This document shows, in pieces, positions 9,405 to 17,694 of a DNA stretch of 64,000 nucleotides. Position numbers and translations under genes: made by a program. Numbering within the stretch: the first letter of the stretch is position 1; every line of letters begins with the position of its first letter. The stretch spans positions 941,501 to 1,005,500 of the forward strand of contig NZ_CP147251.1 of the NCBI RefSeq assembly GCF_017426705.2. The letters are read 5' to 3'. This DNA comes from Enterococcus sp. DIV2402. GTDB taxonomy: Bacteria; Bacillota; Bacilli; Lactobacillales; Enterococcaceae. The notes beneath the pieces are model-generated. The model saw only the letters and a program-made list of their open reading frames with translations. It was not told where the DNA came from and did not search any database.

Positions 9405-10534
9405 GTGAAAGTCTGTCACAAGAAGAAATCGATGCAATGTTAAATGGAGGTTCTATTCCTACTCAAGCAAGTGAGTCGGATAATTCATTAACAGAGCAAG
9501 ATAAGTTTGATATTATTGGTGAAGTAGGCAATATTTCGATGTCTCAAGCAGCGACAACATTGTCTTCTATCCTAAATCGACGCGTGATGATTACTACACC
9601 ACGTGTTGCAAAAGTAAAATTTGGGGAAATTTTAAAAGGGTTAGCCGCACCCAAAGTTTCAACCACTGTTGAGTTTAAAGAAGGATTATATGGCACGAAC
9701 TTGATGCTATTAGAAGTTAGCGATGCGATTATTATTGCTGATTTAATGATGGGTGGCGAGGGTGATCCTAAAAATACCCAGTTTACTGAATTGGAATTAA
9801 GCGCTGTAGCTGAAGCGATGAACCAAATGATTGGCTCTGCATCTACTTCGATGGCAACCATGATTAATCGTAAAGTTGATATTTTACCCCCTGTTGTAAA
9901 CTTATGGGAAAATGAGGCAGCGATTGATTATGACGGAATCGTTTCAGATGAAGATATTTATCGTATCTCCTTTTCATTAAATGTCGAGGGCGTTATTGAA
10001 AGTGAAATTATGCAAATCTTTACAAATGAGGTAGTCAACGAAATTATGGAAGCCATGTTGGCTGATCAAGCAGAAGACTTACGTCAACCTGTACCTGAAG
10101 TTGAGAAAAAAGTTGTTCAACCAGAGCCACAGCCAGTGCAAACACAACCGTCACAACCCATTCAGCAAGCACAACCAGAACCACAATGGCAACAATCAAC
10201 GCAACAAACCCAGCGTAAAGTAGAAATAAATCAAGCAGAATTTCAACCACTAACTGCAAGACCAAGCGTGGATGGTGATAATTTAGACTTGATTTTAGAT
10301 GTACCATTGGATTTAAGTGTAATTTTAGGTAAGAGTAAAAAATCTATTAAAGAGATTTTATCTTTAAACACAGGTTCTGTTGTTGAATTAGATAAGCTAA
10401 CAGATGAGCCATTAGAAATTTTAGTGAATGGTAAACTTATAGCTACTGGAGAAGTTGTCGTAATTAACGAAAACTTTGGTGTCCGTATAACTAATATCTT
10501 ATCGCCAAAACAACGATTGCATCATTTAAACTAA
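9401..10534 (+). CDS. fliY: Flagellar motor switch phosphatase FliY (FliN-type)
   Basis: FliY is the Gram-positive form of FliN that also dephosphorylates CheY-P. In order: an N-terminal FliM-like CheY-binding peptide (SLSQEEIDAML), a CheC-type domain (about residues 30-220) with the active-site helix FDIIGEVGNISMSQAATTL, a Gln/Pro-rich linker (about 225-275) and a C-terminal SpoA/FliN domain (about 290-375, DVPLDLSVILGKSKKSIKEIL). At 377 residues it is normal for FliY. It is the last gene of the che operon and is followed at once by a terminator. Confidence 0.94.
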   Translation: MSESLSQEEIDAMLNGGSIPTQASESDNSLTEQDKFDIIGEVGNISMSQAATTLSSILNRRVMITTPRVAKVKFGEILKGLAAPKVSTTVEFKEGLYGTNLMLLEVSDAIIIADLMMGGEGDPKNTQFTELELSAVAEAMNQMIGSASTSMATMINRKVDILPPVVNLWENEAAIDYDGIVSDEDIYRISFSLNVEGVIESEIMQIFTNEVVNEIMEAMLADQAEDLRQPVPEVEKKVVQPEPQPVQTQPSQPIQQAQPEPQWQQSTQQTQRKVEINQAEFQPLTARPSVDGDNLDLILDVPLDLSVILGKSKKSIKEILSLNTGSVVELDKLTDEPLEILVNGKLIATGEVVVINENFGVRITNILSPKQRLHHLN

Positions 10535-10538
10535 AAAT

Positions 10539-10572
10539 AAAAAAAGTTAAGCGAATCCGTTTAACTTTTTTT
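10539..10572 (+). terminator. Terminator after fliY, overlapping the next promoter
   Basis: AAAAAGTTAAGCG and CGTTTAACTTTTT form a stem of about 14 pairs (one G-U) around an AATC loop, ending in a run of Ts. The right arm and T run also lie within the sigma-28 promoter that follows. Confidence 0.8.
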
Positions 10573-10588
10573 GTTTTTATCCGATAAT
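10562..10588 (+). promoter_or_regulatory. Sigma-28-type promoter for flgM-flgN-flgK-flgL
   Basis: TAAC at 10562-10565 and TCCGATAA at 10580-10587 are 14 bases apart, matching the spacing seen at the other flagellar promoters here. The -35 part lies inside the right arm of the fliY terminator. Confidence 0.65.
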
Positions 10589-10629
10589 ATATAACAGAGA
10601 ATAAAAAGAACGACAAAGGAGGGCTCTGT

Positions 10630-10923
10630 ATGAAAATCGAAAGAGGTTATGGCGAATATAAAGAACATATACTACAGTCGAAAAAAAAGCAGGCCGAGAC
10701 AGCTTATAGCCAATCAAAAGCAATTCCTGCAGCTAAGGATAATATTGATTTGTCTGAGACGACACAAAAAATTCGACAAACGCAAGCGAACGAAAAAGCA
10801 GAAACTGCTCGTTCGGAGAAAGTAGCTGCATTGAAAAAAGCGATTCAAGAAGGAACCTATCAAGTGTCTGCCGAAGAAATTGCGACAAGTATGGTACAAG
10901 CAATGAAAACAGCAAAGGACTAA
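10630..10923 (+). CDS. flgM: Anti-sigma-28 factor FlgM
   Basis: FlgM holds the flagellar sigma factor inactive until the hook is finished and FlgM is exported. The 97-residue, highly charged protein has the family's C-terminal helix signature (SEKVAALKKAIQEGTYQVS, EEIATSMV, about residues 63-90), the sigma-binding part; the N-terminus is low-complexity, as usual. The ribosome site CAAAGGAGGG is strong. It is the first gene after a sigma-28-type promoter, giving negative feedback, and is followed within 3 bases by flgN. The sigma gene itself is not in the window. Confidence 0.92.
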   Translation: MKIERGYGEYKEHILQSKKKQAETAYSQSKAIPAAKDNIDLSETTQKIRQTQANEKAETARSEKVAALKKAIQEGTYQVSAEEIATSMVQAMKTAKD

Positions 10924-10926
10924 TCT

Positions 10927-11295
10927 ATGACAACGACTGAATTTGAACGTAAATTAGTAACATTTTTTAATTTATTAAAAAAAGAAAAAAATTACCTTAT
11001 CAAGGGACAATCTGAGAAACTAGAAGAATTAGTGGGAAAAAAAGAAGCGTTTGTTCCACTATTTAATGCTTATACTGGTGAAGTGACAGATAAGATGCGT
11101 GAGTTAATTCAGCAAATTCAATTTCAACAAGAAGAGAATTTGCTGCTAACCAAACAGGCAATCAGTTACCAAGAGGTATTGATGCAAGCCGTTAAAGATA
11201 CCATGCAATCAGCAACCAAACAGACCTATTCAAAGTCACCAAACACACCTTATCAACAACAAGCACCAACAAGCCTTGTAGATACAGAATTTTAG
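10927..11295 (+). CDS. flgN: Flagellar export chaperone FlgN
   Basis: Small helical protein (122 residues) at the position usual for FlgN, the chaperone for the hook-filament junction proteins FlgK and FlgL, whose genes follow directly. The sequence is mostly amphipathic helix (about residues 5-95) with repeated hydrophobic heptads and a Gln-rich, disordered tail. Sequence conservation in this family is low, so the call rests on size, helix content and position between flgM and flgK. Confidence 0.82.
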   Translation: MTTTEFERKLVTFFNLLKKEKNYLIKGQSEKLEELVGKKEAFVPLFNAYTGEVTDKMRELIQQIQFQQEENLLLTKQAISYQEVLMQAVKDTMQSATKQTYSKSPNTPYQQQAPTSLVDTEF

Positions 11296-11307
11296 GAGGA
11301 ACACGCG

Positions 11308-12762
11308 ATGACAGGTTTATTCGGGATGTTAGGCACCGCAACACGCGGGATGAATGCCAATCAGACAGCCTTACAAACAAGTGGACATAATATAGCGAAT
11401 ACAAATACAGACGGTTATTCACGCCAACGCGTACATATGACAACAGAACGTCCTTATTATATGACAGGCGTCGGAGCAATTGGGATGGGTGTTTCTGCAT
11501 CAAGTGTGGATCGTATTGTGGATCCTTTTATCCGAAATCAAACGCGTGATGCGTATTCAAAATTCCGTATGTATGAACAAAAATCAGATGCCTTGGGACA
11601 ATTGGAACATTTTATGAATGAACCTTCTGAAACAGGAGTTATCAATCAATTATCGGTGATGTATGATGCGTGGTCTAAATTAGGCAGTAATCCAGAATTA
11701 GTTACTTCCAAATCTTTAGTTATTGAAAATTCCGCTTCTTTTGCCGACATGGTTCGCGAAATGGCAGGGCAAATTTCTCAGTTAAAAGGAGAAGTTACTA
11801 GCAATATTGAAAAAGGTGCGATGGATTTCAATGAGAAATTAGAACAGCTATCCATTCTAAATGACCAAATTTTTTCGATTTCTTCAAATGGAAATGTACC
11901 TAATGACTTATTAGATACCCGTGATTCTTTGTTAAAAGACATCGCTGGATTAGCAGATATTTCTACCACTTTCGATAGCTATGGACGTGTATCAGAGTTA
12001 AAGATTGGTGGGAAAAGCGGTGAAACTGTTTTAGACATTAATGGACATAAAAAAATTAGTGTCGTTTCTGCTGAAAATACAATTTCTGTGGGTGGCGATG
12101 CCAATAATAAAGTAACTTTTACGAGTAATTTACCAGTAGGAACTATTGTTATTGAAGGATATACACCAACCGAGCCAGCTTTCAAGGCGGTGGATGTCAA
12201 TGAAGGAGAGATTGGTGGTTTCCAAGCAGCCAGTAAAGAAATTGATGTTCGTTTAGAAGAATTAAATACGTTCGTCACTAAATTTGCCGAGACGATTAAT
12301 ACCGCTTATCGCAATGAAGCAGGAATTGACTTCTTTGATTTAGGAACAGATTCTACAAAAGTCTTAGAAAATATCAAAGTGATACAATCTTTACAAGAGA
12401 ATCCGGCTACGTTGAAAACTGGAAAAGGAGCTACTCCCGCTCCAGGAGATGGTTCATTGGCCAAAGATATCGAAAAACTGTTTAATACAAAAGATGCCGG
12501 CGATCAAATGACGTTTTCTGAACGCTACAATAATATTGTCACGAAAAACGGAATTTCCAAACAGCAAGCAGATAATATTGCAGCATCTCAACTTACAGTA
12601 TTAAATCAATTAGAATATAAAAATGAATCAATCTCTGGTGTAAACTTGAATGAGGAAGTTTCGGATGTTATCCGTTTTTCACAAGCATTTCAAGCAAATG
12701 CACGTGTTATTCAAACAATTTCAGATATGCTTGATACTTTAATCAACAGAACAGGAGCGTAG
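11308..12762 (+). CDS. flgK: Flagellar hook-associated protein 1, FlgK
   Basis: FlgK forms the first junction ring between hook and filament. The N-terminus has the rod/hook motif (ALQTSGHNIANTNTDGYSRQRV, about residues 20-41) and the C-terminus the matching helix (SGVNLNEEVSDVIRFSQAF, ARVIQTISDMLDTLI), which pair in the mature protein. The middle holds a variable domain (about 240-330). The length of 484 residues is typical. It has an AGGAGGAACACG ribosome site and is spaced 12 bases after flgN. Confidence 0.95.
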   Translation: MTGLFGMLGTATRGMNANQTALQTSGHNIANTNTDGYSRQRVHMTTERPYYMTGVGAIGMGVSASSVDRIVDPFIRNQTRDAYSKFRMYEQKSDALGQLEHFMNEPSETGVINQLSVMYDAWSKLGSNPELVTSKSLVIENSASFADMVREMAGQISQLKGEVTSNIEKGAMDFNEKLEQLSILNDQIFSISSNGNVPNDLLDTRDSLLKDIAGLADISTTFDSYGRVSELKIGGKSGETVLDINGHKKISVVSAENTISVGGDANNKVTFTSNLPVGTIVIEGYTPTEPAFKAVDVNEGEIGGFQAASKEIDVRLEELNTFVTKFAETINTAYRNEAGIDFFDLGTDSTKVLENIKVIQSLQENPATLKTGKGATPAPGDGSLAKDIEKLFNTKDAGDQMTFSERYNNIVTKNGISKQQADNIAASQLTVLNQLEYKNESISGVNLNEEVSDVIRFSQAFQANARVIQTISDMLDTLINRTGA

Positions 12763-12766
12763 GACC

Positions 12767-13735
12767 ATGCGAGTTTCAACAAATGTCACATATAACGATT
12801 TTATCAAAAACTTAGGCGCCAACGCCTCAAAAGTTCAAAAAACATTAAATCAATTATCAAGCTTAAAAGAAGTGAGCCAATCATCAGATAATCCACTATT
12901 GGTTTCTAAAATTATGAACTTAAATGTGTCATTATCTCGTAATGCAACATTTAACCAAGAAATTAAAGATACTCGTTCTTGGGTGCAAACACAAGATAGT
13001 GCATTATCGAATGTTGGAGATTCAATGCGTCGTATTCGAGATTTAATTCAATCAACAGGTTCAGGAACGAAAGATGCTGATGCGGTTCGTGCAAATAAAA
13101 ATGAAATCCAACAAGAAATTCAAGGAATTGTGGAAGCGTTGAATACCAATTTTGATGGACGGTATATTTTTGGTGGGCAAAACACAACTGAACCACCCTT
13201 TGCAGTTGTTAGAAGTAATCCAGCAGATCCTCAAAGTGAAGTGGTAGGAATTTCTTACAATGGGTCAACAGTGGATATTTCTCGTGAAATTGCAGATAAT
13301 GTGACGATTGACGTCCCTACTAATGGCAATGCGATGATGAGTGTAAATGGCAAAAATTTAAATGACTTTTTTGGTAAAGTCATTAATCAAATGAACATCT
13401 ATTTAGGCGAAACCAATCAAACACCACCACCACCTGCTGGTAATGATGCTGATTTAAAAATTTTTGCGGAAGATTTTATGAAACAAATCGATACATTTAG
13501 TGACAACATTGTCAATTTCCGTACTAAAATTGGGGCAGTCGATAATCGCTTAGAATCTGCACAACAACGTAATGAATCAGATAAAGTTAATTTAACAAGC
13601 GCTCTATCTGAACGACAAGATGTTGATATTGCAGAAAAATATATGGAGTATCAAAATCAAATGTTAGCCTATCAAACAACGATGGCTATGGGCACGAAGA
13701 TTATGCAAACAACAATTTTGGATTATGTCCGTTAA
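12767..13735 (+). CDS. flgL: Flagellar hook-associated protein 3, FlgL
   Basis: FlgL is the second junction protein, on which the filament grows. It is a flagellin homologue: N-terminal helix (MRVSTNVTYNDFIKNLGAN) and C-terminal helix (AEKYMEYQNQMLAYQTTMAMG, about residues 288-308), with the family segment LNTNFDGRYIFGGQNT near residue 125-140. At 322 residues it is typical. It starts 4 bases after flgK and ends the operon; a hairpin terminator follows directly. Confidence 0.94.
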   Translation: MRVSTNVTYNDFIKNLGANASKVQKTLNQLSSLKEVSQSSDNPLLVSKIMNLNVSLSRNATFNQEIKDTRSWVQTQDSALSNVGDSMRRIRDLIQSTGSGTKDADAVRANKNEIQQEIQGIVEALNTNFDGRYIFGGQNTTEPPFAVVRSNPADPQSEVVGISYNGSTVDISREIADNVTIDVPTNGNAMMSVNGKNLNDFFGKVINQMNIYLGETNQTPPPPAGNDADLKIFAEDFMKQIDTFSDNIVNFRTKIGAVDNRLESAQQRNESDKVNLTSALSERQDVDIAEKYMEYQNQMLAYQTTMAMGTKIMQTTILDYVR

Positions 13736-13764
13736 AAAGAGCGAGCCGTGTGCGAGCTCTTTTT
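13733..13764 (+). terminator. Terminator after flgL
   Basis: AAAAAGAGC and GCTCTTTTTT pair around a 13-base loop, ending in Ts. It separates the flgM operon from the flagellin unit. Confidence 0.8.
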
Positions 13765-13813
13765 TATTTCAAAAAAATTTCTGAATTTTAAAAAAAAATC
13801 CTCATTTTTCTCT

Positions 13814-13839
13814 TAAAAAAGCTAATTACCTTCCGATAC
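13814..13839 (+). promoter_or_regulatory. Distal sigma-28-type promoter upstream of flagellin
   Basis: TAAA at 13814-13817, then 14 bases, then TCCGATAC at 13832-13839. It lies about 160 bases before the flagellin gene, the first of two such sites in the same gap. Confidence 0.6.
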
Positions 13840-13916
13840 ATAATAACAGGGGATGAACCTGTGTTTAGATAGGTGAAAAAAGTTGGTATTTTTTAGAAAA
13901 ATTGCGAAGAAGCTAT

Positions 13917-13942
13917 TAACTCTAAATAGAAACTGCCGATAC
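13917..13942 (+). promoter_or_regulatory. Proximal sigma-28-type promoter of flagellin
   Basis: TAAC at 13917-13920, then 14 bases, then GCCGATAC at 13935-13942. This is one of two sites here with the full GCCGATA core (the other precedes motA). The flagellin start is about 58 bases further on, leaving a short leader with the ribosome site AGGAGG. Confidence 0.68.
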
Positions 13943-13999
13943 TATATAACAGAGGGGAAACCTTAACAAAAGATGAATGCCAATTAGGAGGAAATAAGA

Positions 14000-15298
14000 A
14001 TGAGAATTAATACAAATATCTCTGCAATGAACACTTATGGTCGTTTGACTAATGCAAATGCTGCAAAAAGTGAATCATTATCAAAATTATCATCAGGTTT
14101 ACGTATTAACAAAGCTGGAGACGATGCTGCTGGGTTAGCAATCTCTGAAAAAATGAAAGGCCAAGTAGGCGGTTTGAAACAAGCGGTACGTAACGCACAA
14201 GACGGTGTCTCTTTAATTCAAACAGCTGAAGGTGCTTTAAATGAAACACATGCAATCTTAGGTCGTATGCGCGATTTAGCTAACCAAGGTGCTAACGGAA
14301 CTTTAAGTCAAGATGACCGTGGTGAAATCAATAAAGAATTTGAAGCATTGAAAACAGAAATCACTCGTATTTCAGATACTACTGAGTTCAATACGAAAAA
14401 ACTATTAAATACAAAAGATCAAAATTTTACTTTTCAAATTGGTGCTAATGGCGGACAAACAATGTCAGTAACAATTGGTAAAATGGATTCTGAAAACTTA
14501 GGTTTATCTAAAACTTCTTTATTTGGTGATGAAGATATCCTTGTAGGAAATGCCAGAGTTGACGATGCACGACAAAAAGTTACTGATGCAAAATTAGCTG
14601 TAATTAATTTTGATCAAGCAACTTTAGATACTGCTGCTACTGATGCTGGTACTGCTCATGACACAGCTAAATTAGCAGCAAGTGCAAGAAATGTTGATGT
14701 TAGTGCTCTTGTAAATGGAGATGCTTATGCGGATAAAGCTGCAGTGGCAGCAGTAATTGGAGCTAACGAGGCGGATGCTTTAGAAGCTGCAGGAATTGAT
14801 TTTACATCTTCACAAAATGGATCAGTGATTAAATCTGCGTTTGCTGCTTTAGATTTTGAAGCTTTAGATGCTACTGAAAGAGCTGCACAGAAAGACTTAG
14901 TATCAGCAACAAAAGCAAAAGAAGCAGGAATTACTCCATTTGAAGATGCTGTAAAAACTGCAGAAGCTGATTTAGAAACAGTAAAAGCTTTAGAATTAGA
15001 CGAAGTTGGTCGTAAAAATGCTTCAGATGCGATTGCTGATATCGATGCGGCAATTAAATCTGTTTCAGCACAACGTTCTGACTTAGGTGCGGCGCAAAAC
15101 CGTCTATCTCATACAGTTAAAAACTTAACAACAACTCAAGAAAACTTATCTGAAGCGAACTCACGTATCCGTGACGTTGATATGGCGGAAGAAATGATGA
15201 ATTTCACGAAGAATAACATCCTTTCTCAAGCAGCTACTTCAATGTTATCTCAAGCAAATGCTATGCCAAACAGCGTATTAGGCTTATTACAAGGTTAA
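14000..15298 (+). CDS. hag: Flagellin
   Basis: Main filament protein. The conserved N-terminus (about residues 1-180; SLSKLSSGLRINKAGDDAAG, AQDGVSLIQTAEGALNE) and C-terminus (about 350-432; SRIRDVDMAEEMMNFTKNNI, ending VLGLLQG) match flagellin D0/D1. Between them lies an unusual Ala/Asp/Glu-rich insert of roughly 150 residues (about 190-345) with no homology I recognise, presumably the exposed surface domain. At 432 residues it is much longer than minimal Gram-positive flagellins of about 270-300. It has two promoters, a strong AGGAGG site and its own terminator, which fits high expression. Confidence 0.96.
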   Translation: MRINTNISAMNTYGRLTNANAAKSESLSKLSSGLRINKAGDDAAGLAISEKMKGQVGGLKQAVRNAQDGVSLIQTAEGALNETHAILGRMRDLANQGANGTLSQDDRGEINKEFEALKTEITRISDTTEFNTKKLLNTKDQNFTFQIGANGGQTMSVTIGKMDSENLGLSKTSLFGDEDILVGNARVDDARQKVTDAKLAVINFDQATLDTAATDAGTAHDTAKLAASARNVDVSALVNGDAYADKAAVAAVIGANEADALEAAGIDFTSSQNGSVIKSAFAALDFEALDATERAAQKDLVSATKAKEAGITPFEDAVKTAEADLETVKALELDEVGRKNASDAIADIDAAIKSVSAQRSDLGAAQNRLSHTVKNLTTTQENLSEANSRIRDVDMAEEMMNFTKNNILSQAATSMLSQANAMPNSVLGLLQG

Positions 15299-15311
15299 TA
15301 TTCTGTTTTAT

Positions 15312-15344
15312 AAAGAATCGGCGAAAGTCGATTCTTTTTTATTT
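15312..15344 (+). terminator. Terminator after flagellin
   Basis: AAAGAATCG and CGATTCTTT form the stem, followed by a run of Ts. Confidence 0.82.
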
Positions 15345-15350
15345 TCTACT

Positions 15351-15377
15351 TAAATTTGTTCTGATTCTTACCGATAA
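15351..15377 (+). promoter_or_regulatory. Sigma-28-type promoter for fliD-fliT-fliS
   Basis: TAAA at 15351-15354, then 15 bases, then ACCGATAA at 15370-15377, directly after the flagellin terminator and about 45 bases before fliD. Confidence 0.66.
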
Positions 15378-15421
15378 TATATATGAAGTGAAGATTACAT
15401 AGAAGAAAGAAGGGATCGAAT

Positions 15422-16843
15422 ATGGCAAGTATTACAGGTGCATCAGGAATTAGTAGTATTTTAGGGCAATATTCTGGCATAGGTGCCGATCAAATTGATC
15501 AGTTATTGCAAGGTGATGCGATTCCAAAACTACGTGCACAAAATCGAATTGAAGGTATTCAAAAAGAAAAAACTGCTTGGAGTGATATTAAAACTCGTTT
15601 AACAAATTTTTTGAAAAAAACAGAGGATTTACAAAAATTAGATACGTTTCAAACGAAAAAGGCCACTTCTTCTGATGATAAAAGCGTTAAAATTTCAGGT
15701 ACGGCAGCAGCTGGAGAAGGAAAATATTCTGTTCAAGTTAAGCAATTAGCGACATCCTCTAGTTTAACGGGTGCAAAATTAGCAACGAATGATACCTCCT
15801 TGTTAGCGTCTGGGGCATTAACAATTAAAACAGCAGAATTAGATGAAAATGGAGTAGCAAAAGAATTTACTTTTGATATTGATTCTTTAGATAGCTTAAA
15901 AGACATAGCAACAAAAATTAATAAAGAAACAAAAAATTCCAATATTACTGCAACAATTGTTGATAATCGTTTAGTTTTAGAAGATAAAAAAACTGGTGAT
16001 CGTACCTTTACTGTAGAAGGAAACGTCAAAAATGCTTTAGGATTATCAGAAACAGAGGCTACTTTCACACAAGGAAAAGATGCTGAATTTGTATTGAATG
16101 GGATTGAAATTAAACGCCAGTCAAATACAATCGATGATGTTATCGAAGGTGTAACATTTGAATTGCTTCAGCAAACTGAAGAAGGGAAAAATGTTTCTCT
16201 CACACTAACCAATGACACATCAAAAATTAAAACTGCGGTTAAAGATTTTGTCACACAATACAATAGTTTAATGTCTTTAATTAGTGACAAATTAAAAGTT
16301 GGTGATCCGAGTTCAGACAACAATACGGATGCAGGTGCTTTAGCAGGAGATAGCACGTTAATTCGGCTACAAACAGAATTACGTAATATGGTTGCACCAC
16401 CGTATACTTCTGGTGGTGGGTTGAAAGCTGGAGATTTGGGGATTTCGATTACTGATCGCCAAGGAACCTTAGCCTTAGATGAAAAGAAATTTGATGAATT
16501 ATTGGCTAAAGATCCAGATGCGGTCAAAGATTTCTTTTTCAAATCAGAAAAAACAGGAGAAACAACCAAAACAAGTGGTTACTCAGTTGCTTTAAAAGAG
16601 ATTGCCGATAAATATTTATCAGAAAAAAGCGATAATAAAGGGGTTTTAGCAACAAAATTTGAATCTTACGAAGCAAGTATTAAAGATTTAAATAAACAAA
16701 TTACACGTTTAGATACGATCTTGGAGCAAAAGAAAGCTAGGTATGTGGATATGTTTACTCGTTTAGACCAAGCGATGATGCAGGCGGAAGAACAAATGTC
16801 ATGGTTGGTTAGTCAAGTGGAATCATTTAATGGTGGAAAATAA
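15422..16843 (+). CDS. fliD: Flagellar filament capping protein FliD
   Basis: FliD caps the filament tip and helps flagellin subunits fold into place. The N-terminal part (about residues 1-100; SGIGADQIDQLL, EKTAWSDIKTRL) and C-terminal part (about 240-470) match FliD_N and FliD_C, including the coiled-coil end (LNKQITRLDTILEQKKARY, FTRLDQAMMQAEEQMSWLV) by which subunits pack. At 473 residues it is typical. Its stop overlaps the start of the next gene (TAATG), the usual coupling with the fliT-like chaperone. Confidence 0.95.
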   Translation: MASITGASGISSILGQYSGIGADQIDQLLQGDAIPKLRAQNRIEGIQKEKTAWSDIKTRLTNFLKKTEDLQKLDTFQTKKATSSDDKSVKISGTAAAGEGKYSVQVKQLATSSSLTGAKLATNDTSLLASGALTIKTAELDENGVAKEFTFDIDSLDSLKDIATKINKETKNSNITATIVDNRLVLEDKKTGDRTFTVEGNVKNALGLSETEATFTQGKDAEFVLNGIEIKRQSNTIDDVIEGVTFELLQQTEEGKNVSLTLTNDTSKIKTAVKDFVTQYNSLMSLISDKLKVGDPSSDNNTDAGALAGDSTLIRLQTELRNMVAPPYTSGGGLKAGDLGISITDRQGTLALDEKKFDELLAKDPDAVKDFFFKSEKTGETTKTSGYSVALKEIADKYLSEKSDNKGVLATKFESYEASIKDLNKQITRLDTILEQKKARYVDMFTRLDQAMMQAEEQMSWLVSQVESFNGGK

Positions 16844-17166
16844 TGAAGAATGATGAACGTCTTGTCAAAGAAGTGTTAATGTATTTATTAGAACAGATGG
16901 ATAAATGGAATGGCGAAATTGACCAAATGGAAACTCTATTAGAACAATGCGATCAAAAATTGACTGCTTTAGCGCAATCGACGGCGGGATTTCGTGCAAA
17001 TGAAAATTTAGCAAATCGTGTCATACTTAAATATCAAGAACTACTGCTACGCATGAAAACACAAAAAGAAGAAATCGCCAAAGAAATGTCGCAATTAAAT
17101 CAGCGAACTACTAAACGTAATGCCTATACCCAACCTGTATCACCTGATTATGAATTTTATTATTGA
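16843..17166 (+). CDS. FliT-like flagellar chaperone
   Basis: A small charged helical protein (107 residues) between fliD and fliS, overlapping the fliD stop by one base. In most bacteria this slot holds FliT, the chaperone for FliD, a fast-diverging family. Predicted amphipathic helices (about residues 1-40 and 55-90) fit that fold. I see no conserved motif that settles it, so the call relies on position, size and overlap. Confidence 0.65.
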   Translation: MKNDERLVKEVLMYLLEQMDKWNGEIDQMETLLEQCDQKLTALAQSTAGFRANENLANRVILKYQELLLRMKTQKEEIAKEMSQLNQRTTKRNAYTQPVSPDYEFYY

Positions 17167-17179
17167 AGGAGAAAAGAGA

Positions 17180-17557
17180 ATGTATCAAGGACAAGCTATG
17201 CAAGAAAATTATTTGAAAACACAAGTGATGAGTGCTTCACCCAATAAATTAATTGAAATGCTTTTAGAAGGCGCGATTAAAAAAATTCGTGTTGCAAAAT
17301 TAGCATTAGAAACAGGAAAATTAGCGCAAATGGGTGAAAATTTGCTTAAAGCTCAAGATATTGTGATGGAATTACGCTATTCAATTAATGAAGAAATCGA
17401 GAGTCCGATTCCACAAGAGCTAATTCAATTGTATGAATATATGTATCAACGTTTAGTGATTGCGAATGTGGATCGTGATACAAAAGCAATGGATGAAGTA
17501 CAAAAATTATTAACCGAATTATTGGATGCATGGAAACAAATTTCAGAAGTAAAATAA
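17180..17557 (+). CDS. fliS: Flagellin export chaperone FliS
   Basis: FliS binds the C-terminus of flagellin and keeps it unfolded for export. The 125-residue protein opens with the family pattern (a Tyr near the start, then NYLKTQVMSASPNKLIEMLLEGA) and continues as a helical bundle. The ATG at 17180 has a GAAGGAGAAAAG site; an in-frame ATG at 17120 inside the preceding gene has none. It is the last gene of the fliD unit and is followed by a hairpin. Confidence 0.93.
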   Translation: MYQGQAMQENYLKTQVMSASPNKLIEMLLEGAIKKIRVAKLALETGKLAQMGENLLKAQDIVMELRYSINEEIESPIPQELIQLYEYMYQRLVIANVDRDTKAMDEVQKLLTELLDAWKQISEVK

Positions 17558-17558
17558 T

Positions 17559-17614
17559 TAAAAATCAGTAGGTTCTGTTTCAAGAAAATTTGGCAGAAGT
17601 TACTGATTTTTTCA
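17559..17614 (+). terminator. Terminator after fliS
   Basis: AAAAATCAGTA and TACTGATTTTTT pair, with an inner TTCTG/CAGAA pairing in the large loop. The T run follows the right arm. Confidence 0.75.
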
Positions 17615-17623
17615 TTCTCCACT

Positions 17624-17650
17624 TAAAAAGAAATGAAAAAAAGCCGATAG
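17624..17650 (+). promoter_or_regulatory. Sigma-28-type promoter for motA-motB
   Basis: TAAA at 17624-17627, then 15 bases, then GCCGATAG at 17643-17650, about 45 bases before motA. Confidence 0.66.
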
Positions 17651-17694
17651 TATAAATTGAGAATGTGTAAATTAGTAGCAGGAGGATCGGTCAA

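Noticed and set aside
16168..16569. Open frame of 133 codons opposite fliD
   Set aside because: Antisense shadow of a conserved gene; no start signal.
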